Positions 43,703 through 52,633 of a stretch of 64,000 nt of DNA are shown here, one piece after another. Numbering within the stretch: the first letter of the stretch is position 1; every line of letters begins with the position of its first letter. Below the pieces are notes generated by a model that worked only from the letters and a program-made list of their open reading frames with translations, made no database searches and had not been told where the DNA came from. The position numbers and the translations under genes are program-made. This DNA is from Halochromatium roseum (lineage in GTDB: Bacteria > Pseudomonadota > Gammaproteobacteria > Chromatiales > Chromatiaceae). The DNA is taken from assembly GCF_016653315.1 (NCBI RefSeq), contig NZ_NHSH01000046.1, positions 124,001 through 188,000 of the forward strand, written 5' to 3'.

Positions 43703-43987
43703 CTAGGCCGGTTTGACGGTGCAATCGCCGATGATCTGGGCTTGGCAGGCGAGGCGGTCGTGGCGGCTGGCCATGTTCTCGCGCAGCACCTTTTCTTCGA
43801 GCACCGAGGGCTCGGTCAGATTGTTCCAGCCTTCGACCACGTGCATCATGCAGGTGCCGCAATCGCCCTCGCGGCAGCCATAGATGATGCCGGCGCCGAT
43901 CTTCTCGGAGACGTCGATGACGCGGATGCCGGCCGGGACGTTGACGGTCTGCTCGATGTCCTGAAAGGTGATTTTGGCCTTGGCCAT
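43703..43987 (-). CDS. nif-associated 2Fe-2S ferredoxin
   Basis: A 94-aa ferredoxin from ATG 43987 with AGAGGA 9 nt upstream. Cluster ligands are Cys38, Cys43, Cys46 and Cys81 in YGCREGDCGTCMMHV and RLACQAQI. It is one of three ferredoxins in the cluster and likely donates electrons within nitrogenase assembly or reduction. It is separated from the fdxN-like gene by 149 nt and from the FeSII-like gene by 82 nt, with no separate promoter recognised. Confidence 0.88.
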   Translation of the reverse strand: MAKAKITFQDIEQTVNVPAGIRVIDVSEKIGAGIIYGCREGDCGTCMMHVVEGWNNLTEPSVLEEKVLRENMASRHDRLACQAQIIGDCTVKPA

Positions 43988-44136
43988 GTCGTGTATTCCT
44001 CTTGGTTTTGGTTGCAATGGAGTCGTGGGTTGAGACCATCGGGCGCCGTCTGACGACGCTCGTGCAGACGCTCGCGCATCTGTTCAGGGGCGGGGCTGCT
44101 CACGCGGGCGTTGCTCTAAACGGGGCCGATAACGGC

Positions 44137-44415
44137 TTAACGAGCGCGGATCTCGGCCATGGTCGCGTTCCAGCGCTCGGGTGGGATACCGGTCAGTGAG
44201 CCGGGCGGATTCACTGGGATGCCACGGGCATCGAGGATGGCGCCCTCGATCGGGCAGATGCTCGCGCATTGCGGCTCGGCGAAGTCGCCGGCACATTCGC
44301 TGCACTGGCTTGGGTCGATGATGAAGTGTGGCTTGGCGGCCTGAATCGCCTGGCTTGGGCACAGCGGCTCACAGGCCCAGCAGTTCACGCAGCCATCGGT
44401 TATTTGGTAAGCCAT
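44137..44415 (-). CDS. fdxN: 2[4Fe-4S] ferredoxin, FdxN type
   Basis: A 92-aa bacterial-type ferredoxin. The first motif is Cys9-x2-Cys12-x2-Cys15-x3-Cys19. The second is expanded, Cys38-x2-Cys41-x8-Cys50-x3-Cys54, the pattern of nif-associated FdxN proteins. FdxN-type ferredoxins supply electrons to NifB for NifB-cofactor synthesis. Its start lies 28 nt after the nifB stop, so cotranscription is expected. The symbol is by family and position. Confidence 0.88.
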   Translation of the reverse strand: MAYQITDGCVNCWACEPLCPSQAIQAAKPHFIIDPSQCSECAGDFAEPQCASICPIEGAILDARGIPVNPPGSLTGIPPERWNATMAEIRAR

Positions 44416-44443
44416 GGTGTTTCCTGATTCGCTTGGGGCTGAT

Positions 44444-46117
44444 TTAAGCGCTCAGCGCACGCATGGGCTCGGCCCGTTCAAGGGCGCCGCTTGCGGTGAG
44501 CTCGGTGTAGACAGCGGCGACGGCTGTCTCGATCGGCTCCATCGCGTGCTCGCCGTTCGGTGCGATGCCGGCGGCCTCAAGCGCGTCCCAAGGCTCGATG
44601 CCGATCTTCGAGCAGAGCACGGCGACGCAGCCCTCGAGCGCACGCAGGGTGCCGGCGAGCGCTGAGTCGGCTTCGCCGCAGGTCTCATCGCCCGTGCAGT
44701 AGGCCTGGACCCGGCGGGTACCGATAAAGCGCACGTCTTGGGCGTCGGCCTCGTAGACCAGGAATTCACGGGCATGCCCGAAGTGCTGGTTGATCACCCC
44801 GCTGCCGCTGCTGGCGACGGCGATGCGCAGGGGGTGGCTGGTCGTGCCCGTCGGTGCCTTGGTGCGTGACGAGGCCGTCCGAGCGGCGACGATCGGCGTT
44901 GCTGTTTGGGTTGCGAGTGGTGTTGTTTCCGATGCCGCGGCGGACACCAGGTTGGGCTCGGTCGAAGGCGCTGCCGGGCGACGGCGAGTGAGCGCATCGA
45001 GCGCCACGAAGACTTCGCTACCTGAGGTCTGCGTTGCCTGCCGGCTCGCCTCGCGTTGAGCTTGGCGCTTGGCCTCGATCTCGGCATGCACCGTGGCGCG
45101 GCGCTCCATCGCGGCGGCGTAGTCGATGTCCATCTGCTCGATCTTCTCGATCGAAAACTCAGCACCGCGATCCTCGCCCAGCATGCCGACCGCATCGGCG
45201 CGGCATTGGCGGCAGTGGCGCATCATCGCCATGTCGCCGCTGCAGGCCTCTTGTAGGGACTGTAGCTCGTCATGGGTTGGGCCACGTTGACCCATCAGAC
45301 CGTAGAAGGTGCCATGCTCGGCCTCGGCGATCAGCGGCATGACGTTGTGCAGGAAGGCACCCTTGGCCTTGACCACGCGGCTGACCTCTTTCAGGTGCTC
45401 GTCGTTGACGCCGGGGATCAGCACCGAGTTGACCTTGACCAGCACGCCGCGCTCGGCGAGCATCGCCAAGCCCTTCTGCTGCTGTTCGATGAGGATGCGC
45501 GCCGCCTTGACCCCTTTGATGCGACGGTTGTTCCAGAAGATCCAGGGATAGATCTTGGCGCCGATCTCGGGATCGACACAGTTGATGGTGATGGTGACGT
45601 GGTCGATGTTGTGCTGGCAGATCTCGTCGACCAGCTCCGGCAGCGCGAGGCCATTGGTCGAGACGCAGAGCTTGATGTCGGGGGCCTTCTCGGACAGCGC
45701 GCGGAAAGTGGCGAGGGTCCGCTCCGGGTTGGCGAGCGGATCACCCGGGCCGGCGATGCCGAGCACGCTCATCTGTGGGATCGCAGCGGCGACGGCCAGC
45801 GTCTTTTGGACCGCCTGCTCGGGCGTCAGCAGCTCTGAGACCACGCCCGGGCGCGATTCATTGGAGCAGTCGTACTTGCGATTACAGTAGTGGCACTGGA
45901 TATTGCAGGCTGGCGCTACCGCCACATGCATGCGCGCATAGTGATGGTGGGCGTCTTCGGAGAAGCAGGGATGGTCGTTGACCTTGGCGCGAATCGCCGC
46001 GGGCAGATGCGCGAGCTTGTCTGAACGGCTGCCGCAGCCGCTGGATGCACAGCCACTGGCTGGCCCGCTCTCTACCTTTCGCCGCTCTGTCTTCAGAGTG
46101 GTTACCGCTTGCACCAT
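44444..46117 (-). CDS. nifB: FeMo-cofactor biosynthesis protein NifB
   Basis: Radical SAM enzyme that builds the carbide-containing 8Fe core of all nitrogenase cofactors. The SAM cluster motif CNIQCHYCNRKYDC places ligands at Cys71, Cys75 and Cys78. GIAGPGDPLANPERT and the N-terminal Cys/Gly-rich segment (SGCASSGCGS, then HPCF) follow the NifB pattern. After about residue 360 comes an Ala/Thr-rich linker (some 60 residues) and then a C-terminal NifX-like domain (HPLRIAVASSGSGVINQHFG, about 430-550). Total length is 557 aa, somewhat long because of the linker. First gene of the minus-strand nif operon. Confidence 0.96.
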   Translation of the reverse strand: MVQAVTTLKTERRKVESGPASGCASSGCGSRSDKLAHLPAAIRAKVNDHPCFSEDAHHHYARMHVAVAPACNIQCHYCNRKYDCSNESRPGVVSELLTPEQAVQKTLAVAAAIPQMSVLGIAGPGDPLANPERTLATFRALSEKAPDIKLCVSTNGLALPELVDEICQHNIDHVTITINCVDPEIGAKIYPWIFWNNRRIKGVKAARILIEQQQKGLAMLAERGVLVKVNSVLIPGVNDEHLKEVSRVVKAKGAFLHNVMPLIAEAEHGTFYGLMGQRGPTHDELQSLQEACSGDMAMMRHCRQCRADAVGMLGEDRGAEFSIEKIEQMDIDYAAAMERRATVHAEIEAKRQAQREASRQATQTSGSEVFVALDALTRRRPAAPSTEPNLVSAAASETTPLATQTATPIVAARTASSRTKAPTGTTSHPLRIAVASSGSGVINQHFGHAREFLVYEADAQDVRFIGTRRVQAYCTGDETCGEADSALAGTLRALEGCVAVLCSKIGIEPWDALEAAGIAPNGEHAMEPIETAVAAVYTELTASGALERAEPMRALSA

Positions 46118-46183
46118 GTCTCGATCCCCGTAAAGTCTGACGGCGTCGCATGTGTGACGCGCTAGGCTGTATAGGGATCAATA

Positions 46184-46199
46184 AGCAAACGGCGTGCCC
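46184..46199 (-). promoter_or_regulatory. Sigma-54 promoter of nifB
   Basis: Reading the minus strand from 46199: GGGCACGCCGTTTGCT. This matches TGGCACG-N4-TTGCW at all but the first base, with the invariant GG and GC exactly 10 nt apart. A start about 12 nt downstream (near 46173) would leave a leader of roughly 56 nt before nifB. Confidence 0.85.
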
Positions 46200-46261
46200 G
46201 GTGTGAGTTTAAGGCTAAGCGATTGATTCGGCAATGATCAGAGCAGGGCTGCCGAAGCCTC

Positions 46262-46277
46262 TGTGAGGAGGCTGACA
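46262..46277. promoter_or_regulatory. NifA upstream activator site
   Basis: TGT-GAGGAGGCTG-ACA is an exact TGT-N10-ACA NifA-binding motif, about 75-80 bp upstream of the sigma-54 element, a normal enhancer distance. A second, one-mismatch copy (TGT-N10-ACC) lies at 46294-46309. Confidence 0.75.
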
Positions 46278-46339
46278 CCGCATAGGCGTCTGTTGTCGGG
46301 TCTGCGACCTGGTCTCTTGCGTTCGCGAGCTGTAGAGCC

Positions 46340-46681
46340 TTAGGCGAGCGCTTCAATCCGATCCTGATAAACGCGCACCAGCCTGTTGGTTGTCGTCAAT
46401 TCCATGATCTGCGGCCAAAGGCGGGTCATCAGCCCATGAAATTGCCGCATCCGCATATTTCCGAAGCAGATATGCACCACACGCGGTGGCGGCTCGCTGA
46501 CCATGATGCGATCCGAGAAGTCAGTATCCTTGGTGACGATGATCAGGTCGTGTTCTCGTGCATAGCGCCAGATCTCGGAGTCACTCCAGGTCTCTCCAAT
46601 GTCGCGCATGTGTATGCAGTCTTCATTGGCCCAGAGCGCGAACCGGTAGGGCAGGTTGACGTCGATTAGAAACTGCGCCAT
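46340..46681 (-). CDS. DUF5615 PIN-like toxin
   Basis: A 113-aa protein starting MAQFLIDVNLPYRFALWA, with the acidic PIN-like positions in FLIDVNL, IHMRDIGETWSD and LIIVTKDTDFSDR. These DUF5615 proteins are predicted RNase toxins paired with DUF433 antitoxins. ATG 46681 overlaps the antitoxin stop by one base (TGATG); the longer frame, starting 20 codons earlier inside the antitoxin gene, is rejected. The target is unknown. Confidence 0.83.
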   Translation of the reverse strand: MAQFLIDVNLPYRFALWANEDCIHMRDIGETWSDSEIWRYAREHDLIIVTKDTDFSDRIMVSEPPPRVVHICFGNMRMRQFHGLMTRLWPQIMELTTTNRLVRVYQDRIEALA

Positions 46682-46983
46682 CAGGCGACGTGCTTCAAGC
46701 TGTAACGGTGCTTCATCAGGTCGGCGGCGAAGCTTAGGCAAGCATCGATGTCTGCAGGCTCGAGGGAGGGATACTGGCTCAGGATCTCTTCGCGTGATTC
46801 GCCGGCGCTGAGGAAGCCGAGAATCGTTTCGACGGTGATGCGCAAGCCACGAATGGTTGGTTGGCCATTGCAGAGGTCTGGATGGACGGTGATTCTGCCG
46901 CTGGTATAGGTGGTTGTTAGTGTGCTTTCGCTTGTGGTCGTCATCACGGCGGTACTCTCAGTCTGGTTGCCCTCGTTTAGCAT
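46681..46983 (-). CDS. DUF433 antitoxin
   Basis: A 100-aa protein whose core RITVHPDLCNGQPTIRGLRI and TVETILGFLSAGESREEIL define DUF433, a winged-helix-like antitoxin. It is followed immediately by the DUF5615 toxin. The start could be ATG 46983 or ATG 46944 (14th codon), since neither has an ideal ribosome-binding site; the Thr/Ser-rich N-terminus is not conserved-looking. Confidence 0.83.
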   Translation of the reverse strand: MLNEGNQTESTAVMTTTSESTLTTTYTSGRITVHPDLCNGQPTIRGLRITVETILGFLSAGESREEILSQYPSLEPADIDACLSFAADLMKHRYSLKHVA

Positions 46984-47115
46984 GAGTATCGTCGAATTCC
47001 TTGAATCTTAGGAATAGCCAGAGACGTAAATGCGTCTTGGAGGCAAGCGCTTGATGCTGCTGGAGCAGCGATTGCTGTCATGAGTGCACCTGAGTGCACC
47101 ATCTTGCCCGCTGGG

Positions 47116-47760
47116 CTAGCTGCGCCGCTTGAACCAAGCGGTGAGACTGAAGCGCTCGCGCTGCGCGGGCTCCACCTCGTGCAGAAACCGGGCGCTGAAG
47201 AAGGTCACCAGGCGACCGCCTTCGGGCAGGATCAGCTCGCTCAGCTCAGGGCGATCCGGATCAGTATAGAGCCGCAGCGCGCCGCCGTCCTGCGCCTGCC
47301 AGGCATCGTTGAGATAGAGGATGCAGCTCAGCGTGCGCTCGCCGATGCCGCGAAATTGGTCTAGGTGCTTGCGGTAATAGGTGCCGGGTGGATAAACCGC
47401 CAGATGCGCCTCGAGCTCGTAGAGACCGAGGAACAGTCTACGGTTGATCGCTAGCCGTAACTGCTCGAGCTGGCTCCAATAGAGGCGCTGCGCAGCGCTG
47501 AGCTCGTTCGGGTCGAGCCAGTCGACGCGGTCGGTTCTGACCTCGTCGCGCACCTTGAGATCCTCACCGCGGCCGACGCCCGCGCGTCGGAAACGTCCGG
47601 CCTGCCAGCGCTGTTGCGCCTCATGGCGAAGCTGGCTGATGTGCAGTGGTGCGAGGAAGCCATCGGTTACACACCAGCCCTGCTCGGTGAGGGTGGCGGC
47701 GATCTGCTCGGCGAGCTCGGGTGGTTGTTCGGGTGGCAGGGAAGAGGCGGGATGGGCCAA
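47116..47760 (-). CDS. 2OG-Fe(II) oxygenase (prolyl-4-hydroxylase-like)
   Basis: A 214-aa double-stranded beta-helix oxygenase. The iron ligands are visible as HLD in YYRKHLDQFRG and His in ARFLHEVEPA, and the 2-oxoglutarate-binding Arg in RERFSLTAWFKR, which also matches the usual W-F ending. LSCILYLNDAW is the conserved core strand. The family hydroxylates protein or small-molecule substrates; this one's substrate is unknown. It stands between the toxin pair and gloA on the same strand. Confidence 0.87.
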   Translation of the reverse strand: MAHPASSLPPEQPPELAEQIAATLTEQGWCVTDGFLAPLHISQLRHEAQQRWQAGRFRRAGVGRGEDLKVRDEVRTDRVDWLDPNELSAAQRLYWSQLEQLRLAINRRLFLGLYELEAHLAVYPPGTYYRKHLDQFRGIGERTLSCILYLNDAWQAQDGGALRLYTDPDRPELSELILPEGGRLVTFFSARFLHEVEPAQRERFSLTAWFKRRS

Positions 47761-47913
47761 GTGCGCGAGACTCGGAGGGAATGGATGCCGAAGTCTGCGC
47801 GCAATGTTGCGGCGGGTCGAGCGATTTTGTAGCAGCTGAGCGCGCGATTGCGGCTGATCGCGGTCCGTTCGATGGCTGGCGCCCAGGCTGCAATCCGCGA
47901 CGATGCCGCTGAT

Positions 47914-48309
47914 CTAGCCGGCTGTCTGCTTGGCGCCGATCAGCTCGATTGGATAGCCGTCGGGATCTTTGACGAAGGCGATGATGGTGGTGCCAGCGTT
48001 CATCGGACCCGCCTCGCGCAGGATCTCGCCGCCTTGGGCCTTAATGCGCGCGGCGGCCTCATAGACATCCTCGACCTCGATCGCGATATGGCCATAGGCA
48101 TCGCCGAGCTCATAGTGCTCGACGCCCCAGTTGTAGGTCAGCTCGATGACGGTCTGTTCGGACTCATCGCCGTAGCCGAGGAAGGCGAGGGTAAACTCGC
48201 CGGCTGGATAGTCTTTTTGGCGCAGCAGTTTCATGCCAAGCAGCTTGGTGTAGAAGTCGATGGAGCGTTGCAGGTTGCCGGTGCGGAGCATGGTGTGCAG
48301 GATGCGCAT
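47914..48309 (-). CDS. gloA: Lactoylglutathione lyase (glyoxalase I)
   Basis: Converts the methylglyoxal-glutathione hemithioacetal to S-lactoylglutathione. The 131-aa protein places the four metal ligands at His5, Glu56, His74 and Glu122, the same positions as in E. coli GlxI, with [12 protein letters not shown] and [10 protein letters not shown] flanking them. A short enzyme of this class is normally nickel-activated. It is transcribed divergently from the TolA-C-like gene. Confidence 0.95.
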   Translation of the reverse strand: MRILHTMLRTGNLQRSIDFYTKLLGMKLLRQKDYPAGEFTLAFLGYGDESEQTVIELTYNWGVEHYELGDAYGHIAIEVEDVYEAAARIKAQGGEILREAGPMNAGTTIIAFVKDPDGYPIELIGAKQTAG

Positions 48310-48501
48310 GGTGTTCTCGGACCTCGGTTGAGAGGAGAAGGCTGGTTGATAGGGTGGTGTCGCCGGATGGCTCGCCGGTCGGACCGTTGGTCGATTGTGC
48401 GTGCTTCGGTCGCGATCGCGATCACGATCGATTCCGTTACCGAGCGATGCTGAAGAACGTGGGGATGACGACGACGTCTTTGAACTGATAGAGGAGTAGC
48501 T

Positions 48502-48951
48502 ATGGGCACTGGAAAATTGTTTGCGATCGTTTTCGTTGCCGTGTTGCTGGCCAATGCGCTGACACTGGCGGCGCTCTATGGCGCGCGGGCGCTGTTGCCA
48601 GAGATACAGCTGCTAGCCCCGGAGGCGCCATCAAGCTCAGGGCCTGGCTCAGGGCCAACTGCGCCAACTGAGGAGATCGCCAGCCGCTGGGTTCCGGCGA
48701 TCCAGGAGCGGATTCGGCAATTCTGGGTGCACCCAGCTGGAACCTGGGAGGGCAATGCACCAATCGTCAATGTGCGGCTCGAGCCAGGTGGTAAGGTCAT
48801 CAACAATCAGGTAACGATCGTCACCAGCAGCGGTAATCCGATGTTCGATCAGTCGGTCGTGAATGCGATCTACGACGCCTCGCCACTGCCTGTGCCGAGC
48901 GGCTCCGACTTCGAGCCATTCCGCGACTTCAATCTGGTGCTGCGCCCCTAA
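48502..48951 (+). CDS. TolA C-terminal-like (TonB-fold) protein
   Basis: A 149-aa protein with one N-terminal membrane helix ([20 protein letters not shown]), a short Ser/Pro/Gly linker, and a periplasmic domain resembling the TolA C-terminus: [25 protein letters not shown] and ASPLPVPSG. It lacks the long TolA helical middle domain and is not beside tolQR, so it is a stand-alone relative of unknown partner. GAGGAG at 48491-48496 is the ribosome-binding site. Confidence 0.78.
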   Translation: MGTGKLFAIVFVAVLLANALTLAALYGARALLPEIQLLAPEAPSSSGPGSGPTAPTEEIASRWVPAIQERIRQFWVHPAGTWEGNAPIVNVRLEPGGKVINNQVTIVTSSGNPMFDQSVVNAIYDASPLPVPSGSDFEPFRDFNLVLRP

Positions 48952-49003
48952 TGGTGGCCTGCTGGCGCCGCGACTGAATCGCGGTGGCGCTGCGTACTTC
49001 ACA

Positions 49004-49088
49004 TGCACCAAGCCGCCTAGCTCGGGTGCTTGCCAATCTGGTGCAGAGGCTTGCACCAAGGCGACGGCGATTGCTCAGGTCTGGTGCA
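49004..49088. promoter_or_regulatory. Four NtrC-like half-sites upstream of urtA
   Basis: TGCACCA occurs at 49004-49010 and 49052-49058, and its reverse complement TGGTGCA at 49039-49045 and 49082-49088. These are the half-sites of the enterobacterial NtrC consensus (TGCACCA-N3-TGGTGCA), but here the halves are 28 and 23 bp apart, and the middle pair is everted with 6 bp between. They lie about 64-150 bp upstream of the sigma-54-like promoter. Confidence 0.45.
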
Positions 49089-49151
49089 TGACTGCTCGAT
49101 TCATGCTCTTGTGGGCCAATCTTCTTCTTTAATATCAGTTGGTTGTTTTTA

Positions 49152-49167
49152 TGGTCTGATATTTGCT
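49152..49167 (+). promoter_or_regulatory. Sigma-54-type promoter of urtABCD
   Basis: TGGTCTGATATTTGCT has the invariant GG and GC 10 nt apart and a perfect TTGCT downstream half; the upstream half (TGGTCTG versus TGGCACG) has three mismatches. The expected start near 49178 gives a 60-nt leader before urtA. Nitrogen-regulated expression of urea transport is well established, which supports the reading. Confidence 0.55.
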
Positions 49168-49237
49168 TAATGCCGCCAGGCGGCAGCTTTGGCCGACCAC
49201 TGATGTTCTAAGACTCACCATGATTAGGAGACACTGG

Positions 49238-50578
49238 ATGATTTCGATCCCGTCTTTCAAACCTCTGCTGCTGAGCGCCGGCATCGCGCTTGGGCTGACC
49301 GCGTCGCTGTCCGGATTCGCTGAAGATGCCGCGCCCGCGGTGGACCCGGCCGACGATGAGACCATCAAGGTCGGCGTGCTGCACTCTCTCTCCGGCACCA
49401 TGGCGATCAGCGAGACGACGCTGAAGGATACGGTGCTGATGCTGATCGAGGAGCAGAACGAGAAAGGCGGGGTGCTCGGCAAAAAGCTTGAGGCGGTGGT
49501 GGTCGATCCCGCCTCGGACTGGCCGCTGTTCGCCGAGAAGGCGCGCGAGTTGTTACAGAAAGACAAGGTCGCCGCCGTGTTTGGCTGCTGGACCTCGGTG
49601 TCGCGCAAATCGGTGCTGCCGGTGTTCGAGGAGCTGAACGGCCTGCTGTTCTATCCGGTGCAGTATGAGGGTGAAGAATCGTCGAAGAATGTCTTCTACA
49701 CCGGTGCTGCGCCAAATCAGCAGGCGATTCCGGCGGTTGACTATCTGAAGGATGAGCTGGGGGTCGAGCGCTGGGTGCTGGCGGGCACCGACTACGTCTA
49801 TCCGCGCACCACCAATAAGATCCTCGAGGCCTACCTGAAGCAGAACGGTGTCGCCGAGGAGGACATCATGATCAACTACACGCCATTCGGACATTCCGAC
49901 TGGCAGTCGATCGTCGCCGATATCAAGAAATTCGGCTCCGAGGGTAAGAAGACCGCAGTGGTCTCGACCATCAACGGCGATGCCAACGTGCCGTTTTATA
50001 AAGAGTTAGGCAATCAGGGCATCTCGGCTGAGGACATCCCGGTGATCGCCTTCTCGGTGGGCGAGGAAGAGCTTTCCGGCATCGACACCGGCCCGCTGGT
50101 CGGTCATCTGGCGGCCTGGAACTACTTCATGAGCGTGCCGACCGATGAGAACGATGCCTTCATCGAGACCTGGCATGGGTTTATCGATGATTCGAATCGG
50201 GTCACCAATGATCCGATGGAGGCGCACAAGATCGGCTTCGATCTCTGGGTGCAGGCGGTCGAGAAGGCGGGTACCACCGACACCGACGCGGTTGAAAATG
50301 CGATCATCGGCCTGACCACCAGCAATCTCAGTGGCGGGACGGCGAAGATGCTGCCCAACCATCACATCACCAAGCCGGTGCTGATCGGTGAGATCCAGGA
50401 TGATGGTCAGTTTGCGATCGTCTACCAGACCGAGGAAGCGGTGCCGGGTGATGCCTGGTCGGACTATCTGGAAGGCTCGAAGGATCTGATCGCCGATTGG
50501 ACGGACCCGATCAACTGCGGCAACTACAATACCAAGACGAAAAAATGCCTTGGCAGCGAGCAGGCGGCGAAGGAGTAG
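49238..50578 (+). CDS. urtA: Urea ABC transporter substrate-binding protein
   Basis: Periplasmic urea receptor of the UrtABCDE importer. From ATG 49238, with AGGAG at 49226-49230 seven nt upstream, the protein is 446 aa with a signal peptide (LLLSAGIALGLTASLSGFA). The Leu/Ile/Val-binding fold follows: IKVGVLHSLSGTMAISE, FGCWTSVSRKSVLPVFE, YPVQYEGEESSKNVFYTGA and SDWQSIVADIKKFG are UrtA hallmarks. Upstream lie sigma-54 and NtrC-like signals. Upstream in-frame ATG 49220 and TTG 49163 are less supported. Confidence 0.95.
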   Translation: MISIPSFKPLLLSAGIALGLTASLSGFAEDAAPAVDPADDETIKVGVLHSLSGTMAISETTLKDTVLMLIEEQNEKGGVLGKKLEAVVVDPASDWPLFAEKARELLQKDKVAAVFGCWTSVSRKSVLPVFEELNGLLFYPVQYEGEESSKNVFYTGAAPNQQAIPAVDYLKDELGVERWVLAGTDYVYPRTTNKILEAYLKQNGVAEEDIMINYTPFGHSDWQSIVADIKKFGSEGKKTAVVSTINGDANVPFYKELGNQGISAEDIPVIAFSVGEEELSGIDTGPLVGHLAAWNYFMSVPTDENDAFIETWHGFIDDSNRVTNDPMEAHKIGFDLWVQAVEKAGTTDTDAVENAIIGLTTSNLSGGTAKMLPNHHITKPVLIGEIQDDGQFAIVYQTEEAVPGDAWSDYLEGSKDLIADWTDPINCGNYNTKTKKCLGSEQAAKE

Positions 50579-50761
50579 TCTTGAACATCGGGGCGTCTAG
50601 ACACTAGAAACGCGCAGCTGGAGAACGAGCAGCCGGTGTTTGCGTTCGACGCCGCATAGGATCGGAGGCCAGGGATGGCGCTCTGGTCACGTTAGTTGCT
50701 GGTAAAGTCCCGATCCGAATCACACGGCAACGTCCATCCCTTAGATCACCTCGCGCGGTTG

Positions 50762-52615
50762 ATGAGCCCTATGTCTAGGTTTGTGTTTGGCGGCAGTGGC
50801 CCTGCTTTGGCGATGGCGCTTGGCTTCTTGCTGTTGCTGATGACAGCCACAGGCGCGGCCGACAATCAGCCAATCGATCCAGCCTCAGGCTCGGCAGCAA
50901 AGCTCACAGCGAGTTCGGTGGCCGAGTCCAGCATGCCTGGTCCCGTTGCTGATGCCGGAGCTGATGTGGCAAATGACATCGCTGCGAGCGCGGCACCTGA
51001 GCCTGCAAAGAATTTGATGGCCGAAGCCGAAGCATCTGAACCGGATCTGGACCCGGAAACAGGATCAGAACCCGATCTTACCGCCACCTTCGACGAACGC
51101 GTTTCCGAGCTGACGGAGACCTCGTTCAAGGTCAAGGAAGCCGCGGCTCAAGCCATCGCCGACAGTGGTGATGCACGAGCAATCCCGCTGCTAAAAGCGC
51201 TGCTCGCGGGAGATCTCTACTATCGCACGGCTGATGATCGCGTTGTTTATGTCGCGCCGGCGGGCAGTCGCGGCTGGGCCTTGACCGATGCGCTCAGCGG
51301 CGAGGCCCTCGGCGAGGTCGGGCGCCGTGATGTGCGCAAGATTACCGTCAACAATCGGATGCGCGGTGCTTTGCGTACAGCGATCGCGGCGTTGACCCTG
51401 GCCAGTCCAGACCCGGCGCTGCGCCTGCGGGCGGCGCGCGAGATGGTTGGCAGCGATGATCCCTCGGTGATCAGCGCCGTGCGCGGGCAGCTTGCCGCGG
51501 AAGACGACCGGCAGGTGACGGAGGTGCTGGCCTTGGTGGTCGCCATCGCGGATCTCAAACAGCCGGATAGTGACAGCCGCTTGGCGGCCATCGAGGTGCT
51601 CCATGGCAATCTCTATCCGCAGGCTCGGAATGCGCTGAATGCCTTGCTCGAATCAGAGCAGGACCCCGAGGTCCTCGCCGCGACCAAAGCGGCGCTGGAT
51701 GCGATCGATCGCAAGCGCCAACTCAATAGCAGTATCGAGACCCTGTTCTTTGGTCTGAGCCTGGGCTCGGTGCTGGTGCTGGCGGCAATCGGGCTGGCGA
51801 TCACCTTTGGCGTCATGGGGGTGATCAACATGGCCCATGGCGAGCTGATCATGATCGGCGCCTATACCACCTATCTGGTGCAGCAGGCGATGCCGGGGCT
51901 GACCGACTGGTCGCTGTTGGTCGCGGTGCCGGCGGCCTTCCTGGTCTCGGGTGCCTTCGGTGTCGCCATCGAACGCACGGTGATCCGCTTCCTCTACGGG
52001 CGACCTTTGGAAACCCTGCTCGCCACCTTTGGTATCAGCCTGATCCTGCAGCAACTGGTGCGCACCACCATCTCGGCGCAGAACGTGGTGGTGCAGAACC
52101 CAAGCTGGATGAGCGGCTCGTTGCAGCTCAATCCAGGGCTGGCGCTGACCTATAACCGGCTCTACATCCTGCTGTTCGCGCTCATCGTCTTTGCGCTGCT
52201 GTTGCTGGTGCTCAAGCGCACCGCGCTCGGCTTGCAGGTGCGGGCGGTGTCGCAGAACCGGGCCATGGCGCGGGCGATGGGGGTGCACTCAGCGCGCGTT
52301 GATGCGCTGACCTTCGGGCTGGGCGCTGGCATCGCCGGGGTCGCCGGCGTGGCATTGTCGCAACTGACCAACGTCGGCCCGAACATGGGCCAGGCCTACA
52401 TCATCGATTCGTTCATGGTGGTGGTGTTTGGCGGTGTCGGCAATCTCTGGGGCACCCTGGTCGCGGGCATGACGCTGGGTGTCGCGAACAAGCTGATGGA
52501 GCCTTGGGCTGGTGCCGTGCTGGCCAAGATCCTGGTGCTGGTGTTCATCATCCTGTTCATCCAGAAGCGCCCGCGCGGACTCTTCCCGCAGCGCGGCCGT
52601 GCGGCGGCTGATTAA
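50762..52615 (+). CDS. urtB: Urea ABC transporter permease UrtB
   Basis: Inner-membrane permease. From ATG 50762 it has 617 aa: a signal/anchor segment (ALAMALGFLLLLMTATGAA), a long periplasmic region rich in Ala/Glu/Asp followed by HEAT-like helical pairs (VKEAAAQAIADSGDARAIPLL), then a LivH-type permease with about 8 helices from residue 335 onward (GLAITFGVMGVINMAHGEL). UrtB proteins typically have such a soluble N-terminal domain, but about 80 residues of low complexity here are extra. ATG 50771 is an alternative start; neither has a strong ribosome-binding site. Confidence 0.93.
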   Translation: MSPMSRFVFGGSGPALAMALGFLLLLMTATGAADNQPIDPASGSAAKLTASSVAESSMPGPVADAGADVANDIAASAAPEPAKNLMAEAEASEPDLDPETGSEPDLTATFDERVSELTETSFKVKEAAAQAIADSGDARAIPLLKALLAGDLYYRTADDRVVYVAPAGSRGWALTDALSGEALGEVGRRDVRKITVNNRMRGALRTAIAALTLASPDPALRLRAAREMVGSDDPSVISAVRGQLAAEDDRQVTEVLALVVAIADLKQPDSDSRLAAIEVLHGNLYPQARNALNALLESEQDPEVLAATKAALDAIDRKRQLNSSIETLFFGLSLGSVLVLAAIGLAITFGVMGVINMAHGELIMIGAYTTYLVQQAMPGLTDWSLLVAVPAAFLVSGAFGVAIERTVIRFLYGRPLETLLATFGISLILQQLVRTTISAQNVVVQNPSWMSGSLQLNPGLALTYNRLYILLFALIVFALLLLVLKRTALGLQVRAVSQNRAMARAMGVHSARVDALTFGLGAGIAGVAGVALSQLTNVGPNMGQAYIIDSFMVVVFGGVGNLWGTLVAGMTLGVANKLMEPWAGAVLAKILVLVFIILFIQKRPRGLFPQRGRAAAD

Positions 52616-52633
52616 TAACCGAGAACCTTCAAC

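Noticed and set aside
43988-44136. Second sigma-54 promoter between the fdxN-like and 2Fe-2S ferredoxin genes
   Set aside because: GCAA at 44015 is not followed by a complementary GG at the 10-nt spacing.
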